From NCBI RefSeq assembly GCF_019703835.1, contig NZ_AP023054.1, positions 2,169,580 through 2,233,579 of the forward strand: a stretch of 64,000 nt of DNA, written 5' to 3'. This DNA is from Thaumasiovibrio subtropicus. GTDB lineage: Bacteria; Pseudomonadota; Gammaproteobacteria; Enterobacterales; Vibrionaceae. Made by a program: the position numbers and the translations under genes. Below, one piece after another: positions 8,747-17,680 of the stretch. The notes beneath the pieces were generated by a model that did not search any database, was not told where the DNA came from, and saw nothing but the letters and a program-made list of their open reading frames with translations. Each line of letters opens with the position of its first letter. The stretch's first letter is position 1.

Positions 8747-9220
8747 TTATCGAAGTCGGCGCAACACCACACTTTGATCAAGCTCATCGCTCAATGGCTG
8801 ATAATCAATACCCAAATCAAACACGAACTCTGTAATCAAAGAGCGTGCCGTTTGCAGTAAGGTGTCCGCTTTCCAAGGTTTCTCAAAATAGCTTTCAATG
8901 CGCGCATCATTGATCGCTTGAATGGTGTCTTGGTGCGTTGCTTGACCCGTTAACAATATTTTTTTTGTGAACACGAAACGCGCGTCTCGTGAAATTTCAG
9001 TCAGAAACTCCACGCCCGTTTGACCCGGCATCACATGGTCCGAAATGATTAAGGCAATATGTTCGCCTTCAGCATCAAGTTCATCAATGAGCTCTAATGC
9101 CTCCGCCGCAGATTCGCAGTCTTCAATGTTAAACATCCCTGCTAACGGTGCCAAATCGTTTAATACAGCGCTGAGTACTTCACGCTGGTCATCGACACAA
9201 ATGATATTGATCTTTTCCAT
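8747..9220 (-). CDS. Single-domain response regulator (module 1)
   Basis: 157 aa. A receiver domain fills residues ~4-120, with acidic pocket Asp10/Asp11, phospho-acceptor Asp61 (ISDHVMPG), Thr91 and Lys114 in EKPW. The ~35-residue tail has no recognisable DNA-binding or enzymatic domain, so it probably signals through protein contacts or acts as a phosphate sink. It starts 11 bp after the kinase gene, making that kinase its likely partner. It is clearly paralogous to the regulator at 22851-23348: both share 'REVL..VLNDL', 'SDH/CDH.MP..TGVEFL', 'LLTGQA' and 'KPWK'. Confidence 0.88.
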   Translation of the reverse strand: MEKINIICVDDQREVLSAVLNDLAPLAGMFNIEDCESAAEALELIDELDAEGEHIALIISDHVMPGQTGVEFLTEISRDARFVFTKKILLTGQATHQDTIQAINDARIESYFEKPWKADTLLQTARSLITEFVFDLGIDYQPLSDELDQSVVLRRLR

Positions 9221-9231
9221 ACTCTGTTTCC

Positions 9232-10563
9232 TTAGCGGATTGGCAATTTAATTCTAAATGTGGTTTTGTCGGGCGAGCTCTTTGTCGCAATGGTGCCGCC
9301 ATAACTGTTCACAATACGTTGAACAATGGAGAGCCCAAGCCCGAGCCCAAAGGAAAGCCCACCTTTCTTTGTGGTGTAATTGGGCTGAAAAATCTTACGA
9401 CGCGTCGCTTCGTCCATCATTGGACCATTATTACTGATAGTGATCGCTAATCGGTTATTACTGTGGCGAGTGATGATTTCAAGGTGCGGCTCTTCCGTGT
9501 CTTCCATCGCGTCGCACGCATTTTTAATGATATTGACCCAGACTTGGACGAGTTCGGTACTGCTTGCCGTAATGGTTGGCAATACCGCTGGGCGCAGCAC
9601 CACATTGACACGACGGAGGTTGCTTTGCAGTAACGAAAGCGACTTATTGACCGTATCATTAATATCAACGCCGGGCAGCCGCTGCTGATCGGTTCCACCG
9701 AGCTGTTTTACTGAACGGACAATGCTGGCCGCATGTTTAGCGGCAAGACGCATATCATGTAAGTCACGCCCCATAGACCAGTAGTGCAATGAATCGGGTA
9801 ACTGAGTGAGCCAAGCGTCAGGCACTTCACCCTCTGGCACAGCACGCGCCAGCTGTTTCGCGGTTTCCCGTTCGAGACGAAAGTCTGTTTGCAGTGCTTT
9901 TGCTCGCGTTCGAACTTCAGACGAGGTCGACGATTGGCCTGACACGACACCTGAGTCAAAAAAGGCAACGCCTTCCGGGTGAGATTCTGCGATTAACTTG
10001 GCTAAGTCATCGACCATACTTTCAGTTTTACTGCTCAGAACACCAACAGCATTGTTCAACTCATGCGCTATGCCAGCAGCCAGTTGCCCCAGCGTTGACA
10101 TCTGCTCAGCCGCATACAAGCTTTCCATCGCTTGTTTCTTTGCAAACGCTTGTAAACCCGCTTGCACTTGACGCCGTGATAGTTCATGAACAATCACTGG
10201 CATAAACTGTTCAGACAGCGATCCGTAACTCGCGACATCTTCTGCAGGCGTATCAAAATCTATCCAAGCAATCTCTGAATCTTTATCAGTAATCACAGTG
10301 GTCGAAGCCGTTCCGGTGCGCGCAAAGAAACTGTGCACACCAAAAAACATCCCCTCAGAGACCGTAAAAACCTCAGCCGAGACATTCGTGGCATCATCTC
10401 TCAAATGGCCACTGAGCTGGCCTTTCTTCACCCAAAACAAGCGATCATTTTCGCCATCTTGCTCTAATACGATCTCGCCACTACTTACGCGCTGGGTGCG
10501 TTTAGAGTTGGAAAAATAGACCGCTATGATTCTGTCTAAACCTTGATGGTGTTCCATAGGCAC
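9232..10563 (-). CDS. Sensor histidine kinase with cyclic-nucleotide-binding-fold input domain (module 1)
   Basis: Soluble kinase of 443 aa with no membrane helices. Residues ~15-105 match the Crp-like effector fold (SSGEIVLEQDGENDRLFWVKKG). The H-box LGQLAAGIAHELNN has His167. A helical stretch of about 120 residues precedes the HATPase domain, which carries the N-box (NIIKNACDAME) and G-boxes (FGLGLGLS). The GTG start at 10563 directly follows the TAA of the transporter gene; an ATG at 10557 is an alternative and neither has a strong Shine-Dalgarno. Coupling to a transporter gene suggests it senses a consequence of uptake. Whether the effector fold binds a nucleotide cannot be told from the sequence. 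Confidence 0.85.
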   Translation of the reverse strand: MPMEHHQGLDRIIAVYFSNSKRTQRVSSGEIVLEQDGENDRLFWVKKGQLSGHLRDDATNVSAEVFTVSEGMFFGVHSFFARTGTASTTVITDKDSEIAWIDFDTPAEDVASYGSLSEQFMPVIVHELSRRQVQAGLQAFAKKQAMESLYAAEQMSTLGQLAAGIAHELNNAVGVLSSKTESMVDDLAKLIAESHPEGVAFFDSGVVSGQSSTSSEVRTRAKALQTDFRLERETAKQLARAVPEGEVPDAWLTQLPDSLHYWSMGRDLHDMRLAAKHAASIVRSVKQLGGTDQQRLPGVDINDTVNKSLSLLQSNLRRVNVVLRPAVLPTITASSTELVQVWVNIIKNACDAMEDTEEPHLEIITRHSNNRLAITISNNGPMMDEATRRKIFQPNYTTKKGGLSFGLGLGLSIVQRIVNSYGGTIATKSSPDKTTFRIKLPIR

Positions 10564-11982
10564 TTAACTAATAAAACCAATCACATTCAGCAACCATACC
10601 ATGACAAACGCCATCGCTAGACCGCCTACACCAATAATGATGCCGACTTTCGCCATCTGATTGGTATTCACGTTCCCTGACGCATGCGCCAGTGCATTTG
10701 GCGGCGTACTGATAGGTAGCGACATGCCTAACGATGCCGCAAAAGCAACGACGAGGATGAGCGTCACTTGTCCCCCTAACGGTGCAAGGTTTTGCATCGA
10801 CAGGCCGAGCGCAGCCATAATTGGCATGAGTAAGTTAGCCGTTGCGGTATGCGACATGAAGTTAGCCATCAACAAGCATAAGCCAGCGGCACCGACTAAG
10901 ACGATGTAAGGCGAGAAGTTATCAAATGGAATCGCATTCACCATCAGTGCGGCTAACCCGGTTTGATCTAACGCTAAACCAAGAGCAAAACCACCCGAGA
11001 CAAGCCACAGGACATCCCATGAAATTTTCTTCAGGTCTTCTTTATTGATGATACCTGTCATCGAGAACACAGCAACAGGGATGAGTGCAACAGTATAAGA
11101 GTTCATCCCGTGGCGCGAGCCCATTAGCCAAAGCAAGATGGTGCCTGCAAATGTAATGTAAACCGTAATCGCCTTTGGCGTCTTGAGGAACTTGCCCTTA
11201 ATATCGAGTTGAATTGTCTCTTGTTTAGATGGATAGAGTTTCACTAAAAGCAGCCAAGCCACAGCCATCAAAATCACCACGTAAGGCACCGCGAATGCCA
11301 TCCATTCGCCAAACGTGATGGTGTTCTCTCCGGTTAAATAGCTCAAAGCAATCGCATTTGGCGGCGTACCAATTGGGGTACCGATACCACCAATGTTCGC
11401 AGCGACGGGAATACTCAACGCAAAAGCGGCTCGGCCCGGGTCATCTTTCGAAAACACCATGATCACTGGCGCTAGAATCGACAGCATCATTGCGGTCGTT
11501 GCTGTGTTTGACATAAACATTGAGAAAATCGCAGTGATAATCATCAAACCCAACATGACATACTTTGGTTGATTACCAAACGGTTTTAATAATACACGTG
11601 CTAGATTGACATCGAGACGGTATTTCGTCGCTGCCATCGCCAAGAAGAAGCCACCCAAAAAGAGCATGATCATTGGGCTCGCCATGGTGGCCATGATGTC
11701 CGATGACTTTAACAGCTCACCCATATGGGGTTCGCCTGCGCCAGCTTTGAAAAAGACCAAACCGTGGTTAGAGACCAAGAGCAACAACAGCATGATCACT
11801 GTCACAGAGGTCGCATAAATTGGAATCGGCTCAAATACCCAACTCAACGCCGCAAACAAAAACACCGCAATCACACGTTGCTGAATCACAGTCAGCCCTT
11901 CAATAGGGATAGCTGAAGTGGGAATTAACAGGATAAGTAAAGGTATTGCGATGGGAATGATATAGCGAATGTACTGACGCAT
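10564..11982 (-). CDS. DASS-family (SLC13-like) sodium/anion symporter
   Basis: Inner-membrane carrier of the divalent anion:sodium symporter family, 472 aa with about 11 hydrophobic segments. Family signatures are present: the first SNT motif in MSNTATTAMM, the paired loops GTPIGTPPNA and ISTPPNALAHASG, and the second SNT position, which reads SHT (MSHTATANLL). Members carry dicarboxylates, citrate or sulfate; the substrate here is not determined. An upstream in-frame start at 12027 exists, but the ATG at 11982 has AAGGA 11 nt upstream and begins the membrane part. It is the first gene of an operon with the kinase and response regulator. Confidence 0.88.
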   Translation of the reverse strand: MRQYIRYIIPIAIPLLILLIPTSAIPIEGLTVIQQRVIAVFLFAALSWVFEPIPIYATSVTVIMLLLLLVSNHGLVFFKAGAGEPHMGELLKSSDIMATMASPMIMLFLGGFFLAMAATKYRLDVNLARVLLKPFGNQPKYVMLGLMIITAIFSMFMSNTATTAMMLSILAPVIMVFSKDDPGRAAFALSIPVAANIGGIGTPIGTPPNAIALSYLTGENTITFGEWMAFAVPYVVILMAVAWLLLVKLYPSKQETIQLDIKGKFLKTPKAITVYITFAGTILLWLMGSRHGMNSYTVALIPVAVFSMTGIINKEDLKKISWDVLWLVSGGFALGLALDQTGLAALMVNAIPFDNFSPYIVLVGAAGLCLLMANFMSHTATANLLMPIMAALGLSMQNLAPLGGQVTLILVVAFAASLGMSLPISTPPNALAHASGNVNTNQMAKVGIIIGVGGLAMAFVMVWLLNVIGFIS

Positions 11983-12187
11983 TATAGGGGTATTCCTTGA
12001 AAGATTCCGCTCTGTAACCGCTCGCAAAGCGCTTCCATTGCTTGCTGAGCACTACGGGTAAGTGACCAAGTCCGAATTGGACATTCAACGGCCTGAATTA
12101 TCCCACAACACTGTTATGGATTTTGGTAACAGATCAAGAAAAGTTCAGATACTAAAAAAAAGTTTACAACATTAAAAATTTAGTTAT

Positions 12188-12225
12188 GCCTAAGCCACTT
12201 GCCTCTCGGTATCAGCTTAGGCAAA
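12188..12225 (-). terminator. Possible terminator after the ABM-domain gene
   Basis: GCCTAAGC and GCTTAGGC form an 8-bp stem with a long loop just after the stop of the gene at 12231-12596. The downstream sequence on the minus strand is AT-rich without a clean T-run. Confidence 0.4.
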
Positions 12226-12230
12226 TCATC

Positions 12231-12596
12231 TTACTTTTTGGCCATCACGTTAATGTTAGGCGCATCGAAATCTGCAGGTTCATCACTGTAAACACACACA
12301 TTCCACTTCTCGACGAGTCCGCTCTCAGCAAGGCATTGAACTTCAAAGAAAGTTTTAATCTCTAAACGCTCGCAGTGCGCCTCAAACGCAGCCATATCTT
12401 GCCAAACTTCGTTAAAGACGATCGGATAGCTTTCACCTTCAGCATAAGGTGAAGGAATATGACGTGTCACTCGATACTCTAGACACCCATCTTCACGCAG
12501 CGTGTTTGGCTCTAGCTGCTGTAGAACGGTAAACAGCTCATATAACTTGCCGGGTTTTGGTTGAAATTGAGCCAGACAATACACTTTTTTCGACAT
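12231..12596 (-). CDS. Antibiotic biosynthesis monooxygenase (ABM)-domain protein
   Basis: A 121-aa small ferredoxin-like-fold protein. The N-terminal FQPKPGKLYELFTVLQQL, the GCLEYRV strand and the FNEVWQDMAAFEAH segment (with a Glu-x-Trp core) are characteristic of ABM/quinol monooxygenase-like proteins such as YgiN and LsrG. Such proteins act as small dimeric monooxygenases or isomerases. The actual substrate is unknown. It appears monocistronic. Confidence 0.75.
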   Translation of the reverse strand: MSKKVYCLAQFQPKPGKLYELFTVLQQLEPNTLREDGCLEYRVTRHIPSPYAEGESYPIVFNEVWQDMAAFEAHCERLEIKTFFEVQCLAESGLVEKWNVCVYSDEPADFDAPNINVMAKK

Positions 12597-12879
12597 AACG
12601 TTTCCATACGATAATAAATAAAGAGGGAGTATAATGCCGCCAAATGCAATAAATCGCTACTCTAAGTCACTGTTGTAATTCACCAATGTGTTAAGCCGCA
12701 TTAAATATGAAATAAAGCTCGCATTCTTTTTAAGCATAAACTACTTACATTAGAAATATGTTCTAACAATGGCTGAATGTTACTTGCATACGTAACGGTT
12801 AAACTCCGTTACTACCTTAACAAAGATACATTAATTTCATTGTTAACAATAAGTTGAACAATCATATAGAAGTGAACTC

Positions 12880-13500
12880 ATGGTAAATTATTGCAAAATT
12901 GGATTAACATCTACTTTATTAGCACTTCTCTCGGGTTGTGCGACAATGAGTGAATCGGAATGCATTAATGCTAATTGGAGTCTAATAGGCTTCCAAGACG
13001 GTGTTAATGGTCGACCTTCAAGTCGCTTAAATGAACACAACAATACATGTTCAAAACATGGCATTTTCCCAGAAACGCAAGAATACATGATTGGTTATCA
13101 GGATGGCATTCGTAATTTCTGTACTCCTGAAAGAGGTTATGAACAAGGAAAAGCGGGAAGAGCGCAAGAAATTCAATGCCCTGACGATCTAAAAGTTGAC
13201 TTTTTAAATGCTTATAACCATGGTTATCAATATTACCTAATCACTCAAGATATCAGAAAAATAGAGTCTCGAATAAAGAAACATAATGATCGATTAAGTA
13301 GTATTTCTCGCGAAATTCAAAGAAAAGAATTTAGCTTAGAGAGAGCCGATGACAAAGGTGAGCGCGCTAAGCTTATTAATGAAATACGCCATTTGAGAGA
13401 TAACCAACGCAGAGTTGAAAATGACAAGCGACGTGATGAAAGAGAACTCAGTCGAAAAAAAAGTGCGCGTTACCCTTACTCAACATTAGTTATTTACTAA
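12880..13500 (+). CDS. DUF2799 lipoprotein, AT-rich
   Basis: 206 aa. The lipoprotein signal peptide has lipobox LLSGC at about residues 16-20, so it is probably outer-membrane anchored. The middle repeats 'GFQDG', 'GYQDGI' and 'GYEQGKAG', typical of DUF2799. The last ~70 residues are highly charged and predicted to form a coiled coil (IESRIKKHNDRLSSISREI and following). Function is unknown. Base composition is visibly more AT-rich than the flanking genes, as is the 283-bp upstream gap, in which I see nothing else. This may indicate transfer. Confidence 0.75.
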   Translation: MVNYCKIGLTSTLLALLSGCATMSESECINANWSLIGFQDGVNGRPSSRLNEHNNTCSKHGIFPETQEYMIGYQDGIRNFCTPERGYEQGKAGRAQEIQCPDDLKVDFLNAYNHGYQYYLITQDIRKIESRIKKHNDRLSSISREIQRKEFSLERADDKGERAKLINEIRHLRDNQRRVENDKRRDERELSRKKSARYPYSTLVIY

Positions 13501-13594
13501 TTCCTGACGTTCACTGTCATATCGGCGCTGACACAAGAAGGTTAGCGCCATTACTATACTCTCGAGTGAGAAAAAGCCTCTCCGCGCCTACCAA

Positions 13595-15040
13595 CTAACG
13601 CTCAGCAATTGTTGAAGTATCATCTAACTGCTCTACTTTGGCTGAGCAAAACGGTGTCAACGGAATATCTGGCTCTAAGATCGCTTCCTCCCTCGCATGA
13701 CGACACGCTTCGGTGCGACCTATCCGTGCAACTTCACGATTAACCAAATAAAGCGCAAGAATACCAAACACAACCGATCCAACGGCTTGGCCCAGTAATA
13801 CCCCTTCCGCGCCATACCATTGCGCGCCAACGTAAACAAAAGGTAAGGTGCCCAATGTCGCTTTGCCCATGTTCAGCATGGTGGAGTATGTCGGACGATT
13901 GAGATTATTAAAGGCCGCGTTAGAGACGAACAGTGCACCGTTAAAAATAAAAGTGATCGCGACATAGGTGCAGAAAACCCCAACAATGGAGGCGGCTTGA
14001 GAAGAAAGACTAAACAAAGCACTGACACTGTCTTGCGCGACATAAAGCACCGCCGCAACCGCGATACAATATAAGCCGACAAACAGCATTGCATCTTTCA
14101 ACGCCTGCCCCACCCTGTCTATCCGGTGCGCACCAAAATTTTGGCCGACAATCGGGCCAATCGCGCCGGACAAAGCGAATATCAAGGCAAAACTCACCGG
14201 CAATATGCGCCCTATAACGGCATAACCCGCAACCGCGTCTTCACCAAACGGCGCTATCGCTCGTGTGACAATGGCATTGCCTATCGGTGTTGCGGTATTT
14301 GCAATGATGGCGGGTATCGCAATGGCAGAAATAGCTCCTATGTATTTCCCCATGTTAGACAGCGAAGGGATACAAAATAGCTGATATCGACCTCGTACCA
14401 CAGCGAAGCAATACAAGAACATCGCCACCCGAGCCACCACAGACGCAACAGCGGCACCTTGCACGTTCATATCAAGCACAAAAATGAAGATAGGATCAAA
14501 CACCGCGTTCACTCCGCCACCGACTAAGGTCGCATACATCGAACGTTTTGCATCTCCTTTCGCTCGCATCGCCGCAGAGCTCGCCATCGACATAGCAACA
14601 AAAGGCGCACTCGGCATCAAAATATAGAGGTAACTTTTTGCTAACGCTGCGATTCGTCCCTCGGCGCCCAACAGCTGCAACAAGGTATCAAGGTTTAGCA
14701 ACATCAAGGTAGTAACGATAACGCTCACTAACACCGTATATGCCAACGAGCTGGAAAATTGTCCCGGAAGCTTCTCTTCTTCACCTGCGCCAATCGCTTT
14801 AGAGAGCAAGGCGCCAACAGCAATCGAGCAACCAATAGAAACAGATGTTGAGAAAAACACTAATCCACCCGCAAAGCCAATAGCGGCGGCTAGTTGGGCT
14901 TCACCGAGTAAACTGATGAAAAACATGTCTGCAAGATCGACTAAAAACAGCGCCATGATACCCACAGCGCCAGTACTCGACATCACAACAATGTGTCGCA
15001 TTGTCGAGCCTGTTAAGAACTTCGCATTCTGCTCAGACAT
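13595..15040 (-). CDS. MATE-family efflux transporter
   Basis: Multidrug and toxin extrusion antiporter in the inner membrane; 481 aa with about 12 membrane segments arranged as two homologous halves. MATE landmarks include DLADMFFISLLGE in helix 1, AMRAKGDAK near the helix 5-6 loop, and DPIFIF. The C-terminal ~35 residues are polar. A TTG at 15073 extends the frame, but it lies between the CBS-gene terminator and the ATG at 15040, so the ATG is preferred. Substrate and coupling ion (Na+ or H+) cannot be assigned. Confidence 0.88.
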   Translation of the reverse strand: MSEQNAKFLTGSTMRHIVVMSSTGAVGIMALFLVDLADMFFISLLGEAQLAAAIGFAGGLVFFSTSVSIGCSIAVGALLSKAIGAGEEEKLPGQFSSSLAYTVLVSVIVTTLMLLNLDTLLQLLGAEGRIAALAKSYLYILMPSAPFVAMSMASSAAMRAKGDAKRSMYATLVGGGVNAVFDPIFIFVLDMNVQGAAVASVVARVAMFLYCFAVVRGRYQLFCIPSLSNMGKYIGAISAIAIPAIIANTATPIGNAIVTRAIAPFGEDAVAGYAVIGRILPVSFALIFALSGAIGPIVGQNFGAHRIDRVGQALKDAMLFVGLYCIAVAAVLYVAQDSVSALFSLSSQAASIVGVFCTYVAITFIFNGALFVSNAAFNNLNRPTYSTMLNMGKATLGTLPFVYVGAQWYGAEGVLLGQAVGSVVFGILALYLVNREVARIGRTEACRHAREEAILEPDIPLTPFCSAKVEQLDDTSTIAER

Positions 15041-15080
15041 CGTAAACACCACCCGTAAATTGAAGTTCAACAATGAAAAA

Positions 15081-15109
15081 CAGCCCGCTTATCATCGACA
15101 AGCGGGCTG
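15081..15109 (-). terminator. Terminator of the CBS-domain gene
   Basis: A perfect 10-bp stem CAGCCCGCTT/AAGCGGGCTG with a 9-nt loop. On the minus strand it is followed by TTTTTC. It separates the CBS gene from the MATE gene. Confidence 0.88.
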
Positions 15110-15131
15110 ATACGCTTTCTTCATTCTACGC

Positions 15132-15548
15132 TTAAACTGGGTGTTTAAAACAATCACCAAGGTGAGTACTAATGGCTCTAAGCACATCTCTTCGAGTAAT
15201 TGTGCCGATAAGGACACCATCATCAACCACTGGATAGAGCTTTGGCTTCGCAGTTACCATTTTATCTGCAAGCTCAATGATGGAGTCATGACTCTGTACA
15301 GAAAGGACATCACTTTGCATACAATCGCTGACAAGGTTGGTCTCTTGACAAAAATAACCCACCTTCAGCAGTTTGTGGATCATGTCTTGTTCTGAAAGAA
15401 AACCCACGACACGTCCAGATTCGTTGACCACTGGCCCACCTGTTTGACGAGAAGCTAACAATTTATCCAATGCTTCAGACAATGACGCCTCTGGCGAAAA
15501 CGTCACAGGACGCGCATTCATATAATCTCTTACTTTCAATGACTCCAT
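15132..15548 (-). CDS. CBS-domain pair protein
   Basis: A 138-aa protein made almost entirely of two CBS motifs (residues ~8-58 and ~74-125), which together form a Bateman module that usually binds adenosine-type nucleotides. Recognisable pieces are VRDYMNARPVTFSPEASL, GRVVGFLSEQDMI, and the second-repeat counterpart VLIGTITRRDVLRAI. There is no effector domain, so it probably regulates a partner. The upstream 15549-15882 gap gives no clue to one. Confidence 0.85.
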   Translation of the reverse strand: MESLKVRDYMNARPVTFSPEASLSEALDKLLASRQTGGPVVNESGRVVGFLSEQDMIHKLLKVGYFCQETNLVSDCMQSDVLSVQSHDSIIELADKMVTAKPKLYPVVDDGVLIGTITRRDVLRAISTHLGDCFKHPV

Positions 15549-15882
15549 AGAGCCTCCCTAAAATCCTTAATCTGTTCAGGCAGACGGAATCGTACTGTCT
15601 GGTCACCTAAGCGCTCACGCGCCACTTCGTTTCTAACTTCTTATAGGGCTTTGCTCTATCACGGCGTAAGGGCTAACGTTTTATTGATACAAAGCAACTT
15701 AGGTCTAATTTTGATTGTGGCTGATTTTTTGAGGATTACTAAATTGAAATCACAAATTTCATTAATAGGTTATACCTATCCGTTCTACCCAAGCTAAGAG
15801 ATATAGTCAAACTAGTGAGAAAACACCGGTGACATCAACAAACGAGGGGCACTGATTCACAATATTCCCCTTCGTCTCACGT
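15549..15882. other. Gene-free stretch
   Basis: 334 bp between the CBS gene and the CheX-REC gene. I find no open frame with a credible start and no repeat. A weak GAGGGG/CCCCTTC stem near 15843-15880 follows the CheX-REC stop and might be its terminator, but there is no T-run. Confidence 0.4.
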
Positions 15883-16740
15883 TTAATTGCGCCCCATCAG
15901 TGTCATACCGACCTCTCGGTAGATCTCTATCATATTGATCGGTTTAGTCAGGTACTTCACGACGTTTAACGTCGCGGCAGTATTGAGCTCATCGATGCGC
16001 GAGCTTGAACTCAACATAATTACTTTGATGTCGGGTAAAAACTTCTGTATTTCGACGATCGCGTCCAAGCCTGACAACCTTGGCATGTTCTGATCCATGA
16101 CAATCAGCTCAGGTTTAAATAACTTGGTTTTTTCAACCGCATCTACCCCATCCAACGCAGTCTCAACGCTAAAACCCACTGCGGTGAGCTTTTTGGCCAG
16201 CAAATTGCGAATCATCATGGAATCATCAACCACCAACACGCGTTTACCCAGCAGCACATTGTATGAGTCATCGGTCAGAACAACTTTGAAAATAAGGCTA
16301 CCCACATCTAATGCCATGATAACAATCCGCGATTTACAGCCATAATAAGGCGTGGTCACAACACTATTCTCTTTGACTTCAGGAGGCGACATACAGGCAC
16401 TAAACCCATTGTCTTCCCAAGCCGTCAATGTCAACCCTACCGCCGTGTTGAGAAACTCACACAGGTAGTCATCTCGGTGTTCGAGGTCTTCACTTGCGCC
16501 CACTTCTTTCGCCAGTGACATCGCGACACAGTTCGCGACCTCAGTATCATCAAAGCAAAAATGCACTGCACCGCTGATGTTCTTTTTTAAATGACTAAAC
16601 TTGATATTGTACGTTTGAGCATAAATTGAATTCGGCCTTGCCTCTTCCTTAATGATTGTGCGCCTTACATCAATGTTAGCCATATCACTGAGCACCCTTT
16701 CAGTTACTTTAGCCATCACATTAATGTATTCATCTTTCAT
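15883..16740 (-). CDS. CheX-like phosphatase domain fused to a receiver domain
   Basis: A 285-aa two-domain signalling protein. Residues ~1-155 resemble CheX/CheC chemotaxis phosphatases, and the catalytic pattern is complete: Asp91-x3-Glu95-x2-Asn98 with Pro120 at the usual distance. Residues ~165-283 form a receiver with acidic pair Asp171-Asp172, phospho-acceptor Asp216 (VMDQNMP), a Ser-rich LSSSS switch region and KP near residue 265. It may dephosphorylate its own receiver or another CheY-like protein. No chemotaxis operon is adjacent, although a chemoreceptor lies at the far end of the window. Confidence 0.82.
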   Translation of the reverse strand: MKDEYINVMAKVTERVLSDMANIDVRRTIIKEEARPNSIYAQTYNIKFSHLKKNISGAVHFCFDDTEVANCVAMSLAKEVGASEDLEHRDDYLCEFLNTAVGLTLTAWEDNGFSACMSPPEVKENSVVTTPYYGCKSRIVIMALDVGSLIFKVVLTDDSYNVLLGKRVLVVDDSMMIRNLLAKKLTAVGFSVETALDGVDAVEKTKLFKPELIVMDQNMPRLSGLDAIVEIQKFLPDIKVIMLSSSSRIDELNTAATLNVVKYLTKPINMIEIYREVGMTLMGRN

Positions 16741-16770
16741 ACTAACCCCCTACTGCTGCATGAAAAAGTA

Positions 16771-17049
16771 TATACCCAAACCACCTCAAGATGCAGGATT
16801 CAGAAGCGGCCTAGCGCGTCGAAGTCAAGGTAAAGATACCAAGGCAAAGGTGTGAAGGAATGGCTTCCCCCTTTCAAACATCTTTAACGCAGAAATCGGG
16901 GCGCTAGTCGCTTCCCGAAGGGCGAGTTTTCTAGGCTCGCCACCGTCGTTACTGTTTTTTGATTTAGTCCACTAGATCTTCAAAACAGTGCCTTGTTGAC
17001 AAGCCTAGACACTCTCGCTGAACAAGCATCTTGAGGTGGTTTGAGTATA
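16771..17049. repeat. MITE-like repeat, long copy (A)
   Basis: A 279-bp element between near-perfect inverted ends (TATACCCAAACCACCTCAAG ... CTTGAGGTGGTTTGAGTATA). Internal blocks are shared with copies B and C: CAGGATTCAGAAG, AAAGGTGTGAAGG, TTTAACGCAGAAATCGGGGC and a CTAGGCTCGCCA region. No credible protein is encoded, so it looks like a non-autonomous element mobilised in trans. It is in opposite orientation to copy C. Confidence 0.85.
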
Positions 17050-17614
17050 TTTCCCAATCCAACATTCTTGATTATAAAACAAAGCATTAGAATCAAACTC
17101 AAAAAAGACAGCCATGATTCAAGTCGCAAAAAGTGACACTTTACACAAGTTGACATAAATATCAATTAACCATTAGTTACAGTTAGACATAAGTGCGCTT
17201 CACTGTTTGGTAATATTTTGATTTTAATAAGAATAGTACAAATGGATGAAGAAATTGTTCAATGCTAAGTAAACTCTCCAACCAAGGCTTCAGTTTTCAT
17301 TTAAACCTCTCTGTTAAGAGAAAGACAACAAACACAATAATATCATATACTTACATTTAACCCAGCCAATAAACCCCACCCTTAAGCTAGCGTTAATAAT
17401 TAATAAAATCAGTAAAAAGAACGCACATGATTATTAAGATAAAAAGCAATAAAATTCAAAAAATAAGTCAAGACGCGCAATTTAACACACCATTATATTG
17501 TTGATAGATCTCATTCAAACCAAATTAACACGCTCGTTCAGCAAGAATACCTATTCGAGCTAACAAGACAGTATTTGAAGAGTTATGTGGACTAAATAAA
17601 CGATAAAGAGACAC
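17050..17614. other. AT-rich gene-free stretch
   Basis: About 565 bp between repeat A and the DUF945 terminator, with clearly lower GC than the rest of the window. It has no credible open frame, tRNA or repeat. Confidence 0.45.
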
Positions 17615-17645
17615 AAAAAACGACACCTAGCTAAGCTAGGTGTCG
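17615..17645 (-). terminator. Terminator of the DUF945 gene
   Basis: A perfect 12-bp stem CGACACCTAGCT/AGCTAGGTGTCG, followed on the minus strand by six T. It lies about 36 bp after the stop at 17681. Confidence 0.92.
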
Positions 17646-17680
17646 GCGTTGGTCTCTTTATTAGGATGAGTAGCGGAAAA

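Noticed and set aside
17050..17614. Possible small RNA or phage remnant in the AT-rich gap
   Set aside because: No stable stem with T-run other than the DUF945 terminator, no att-like repeats and no open frame.
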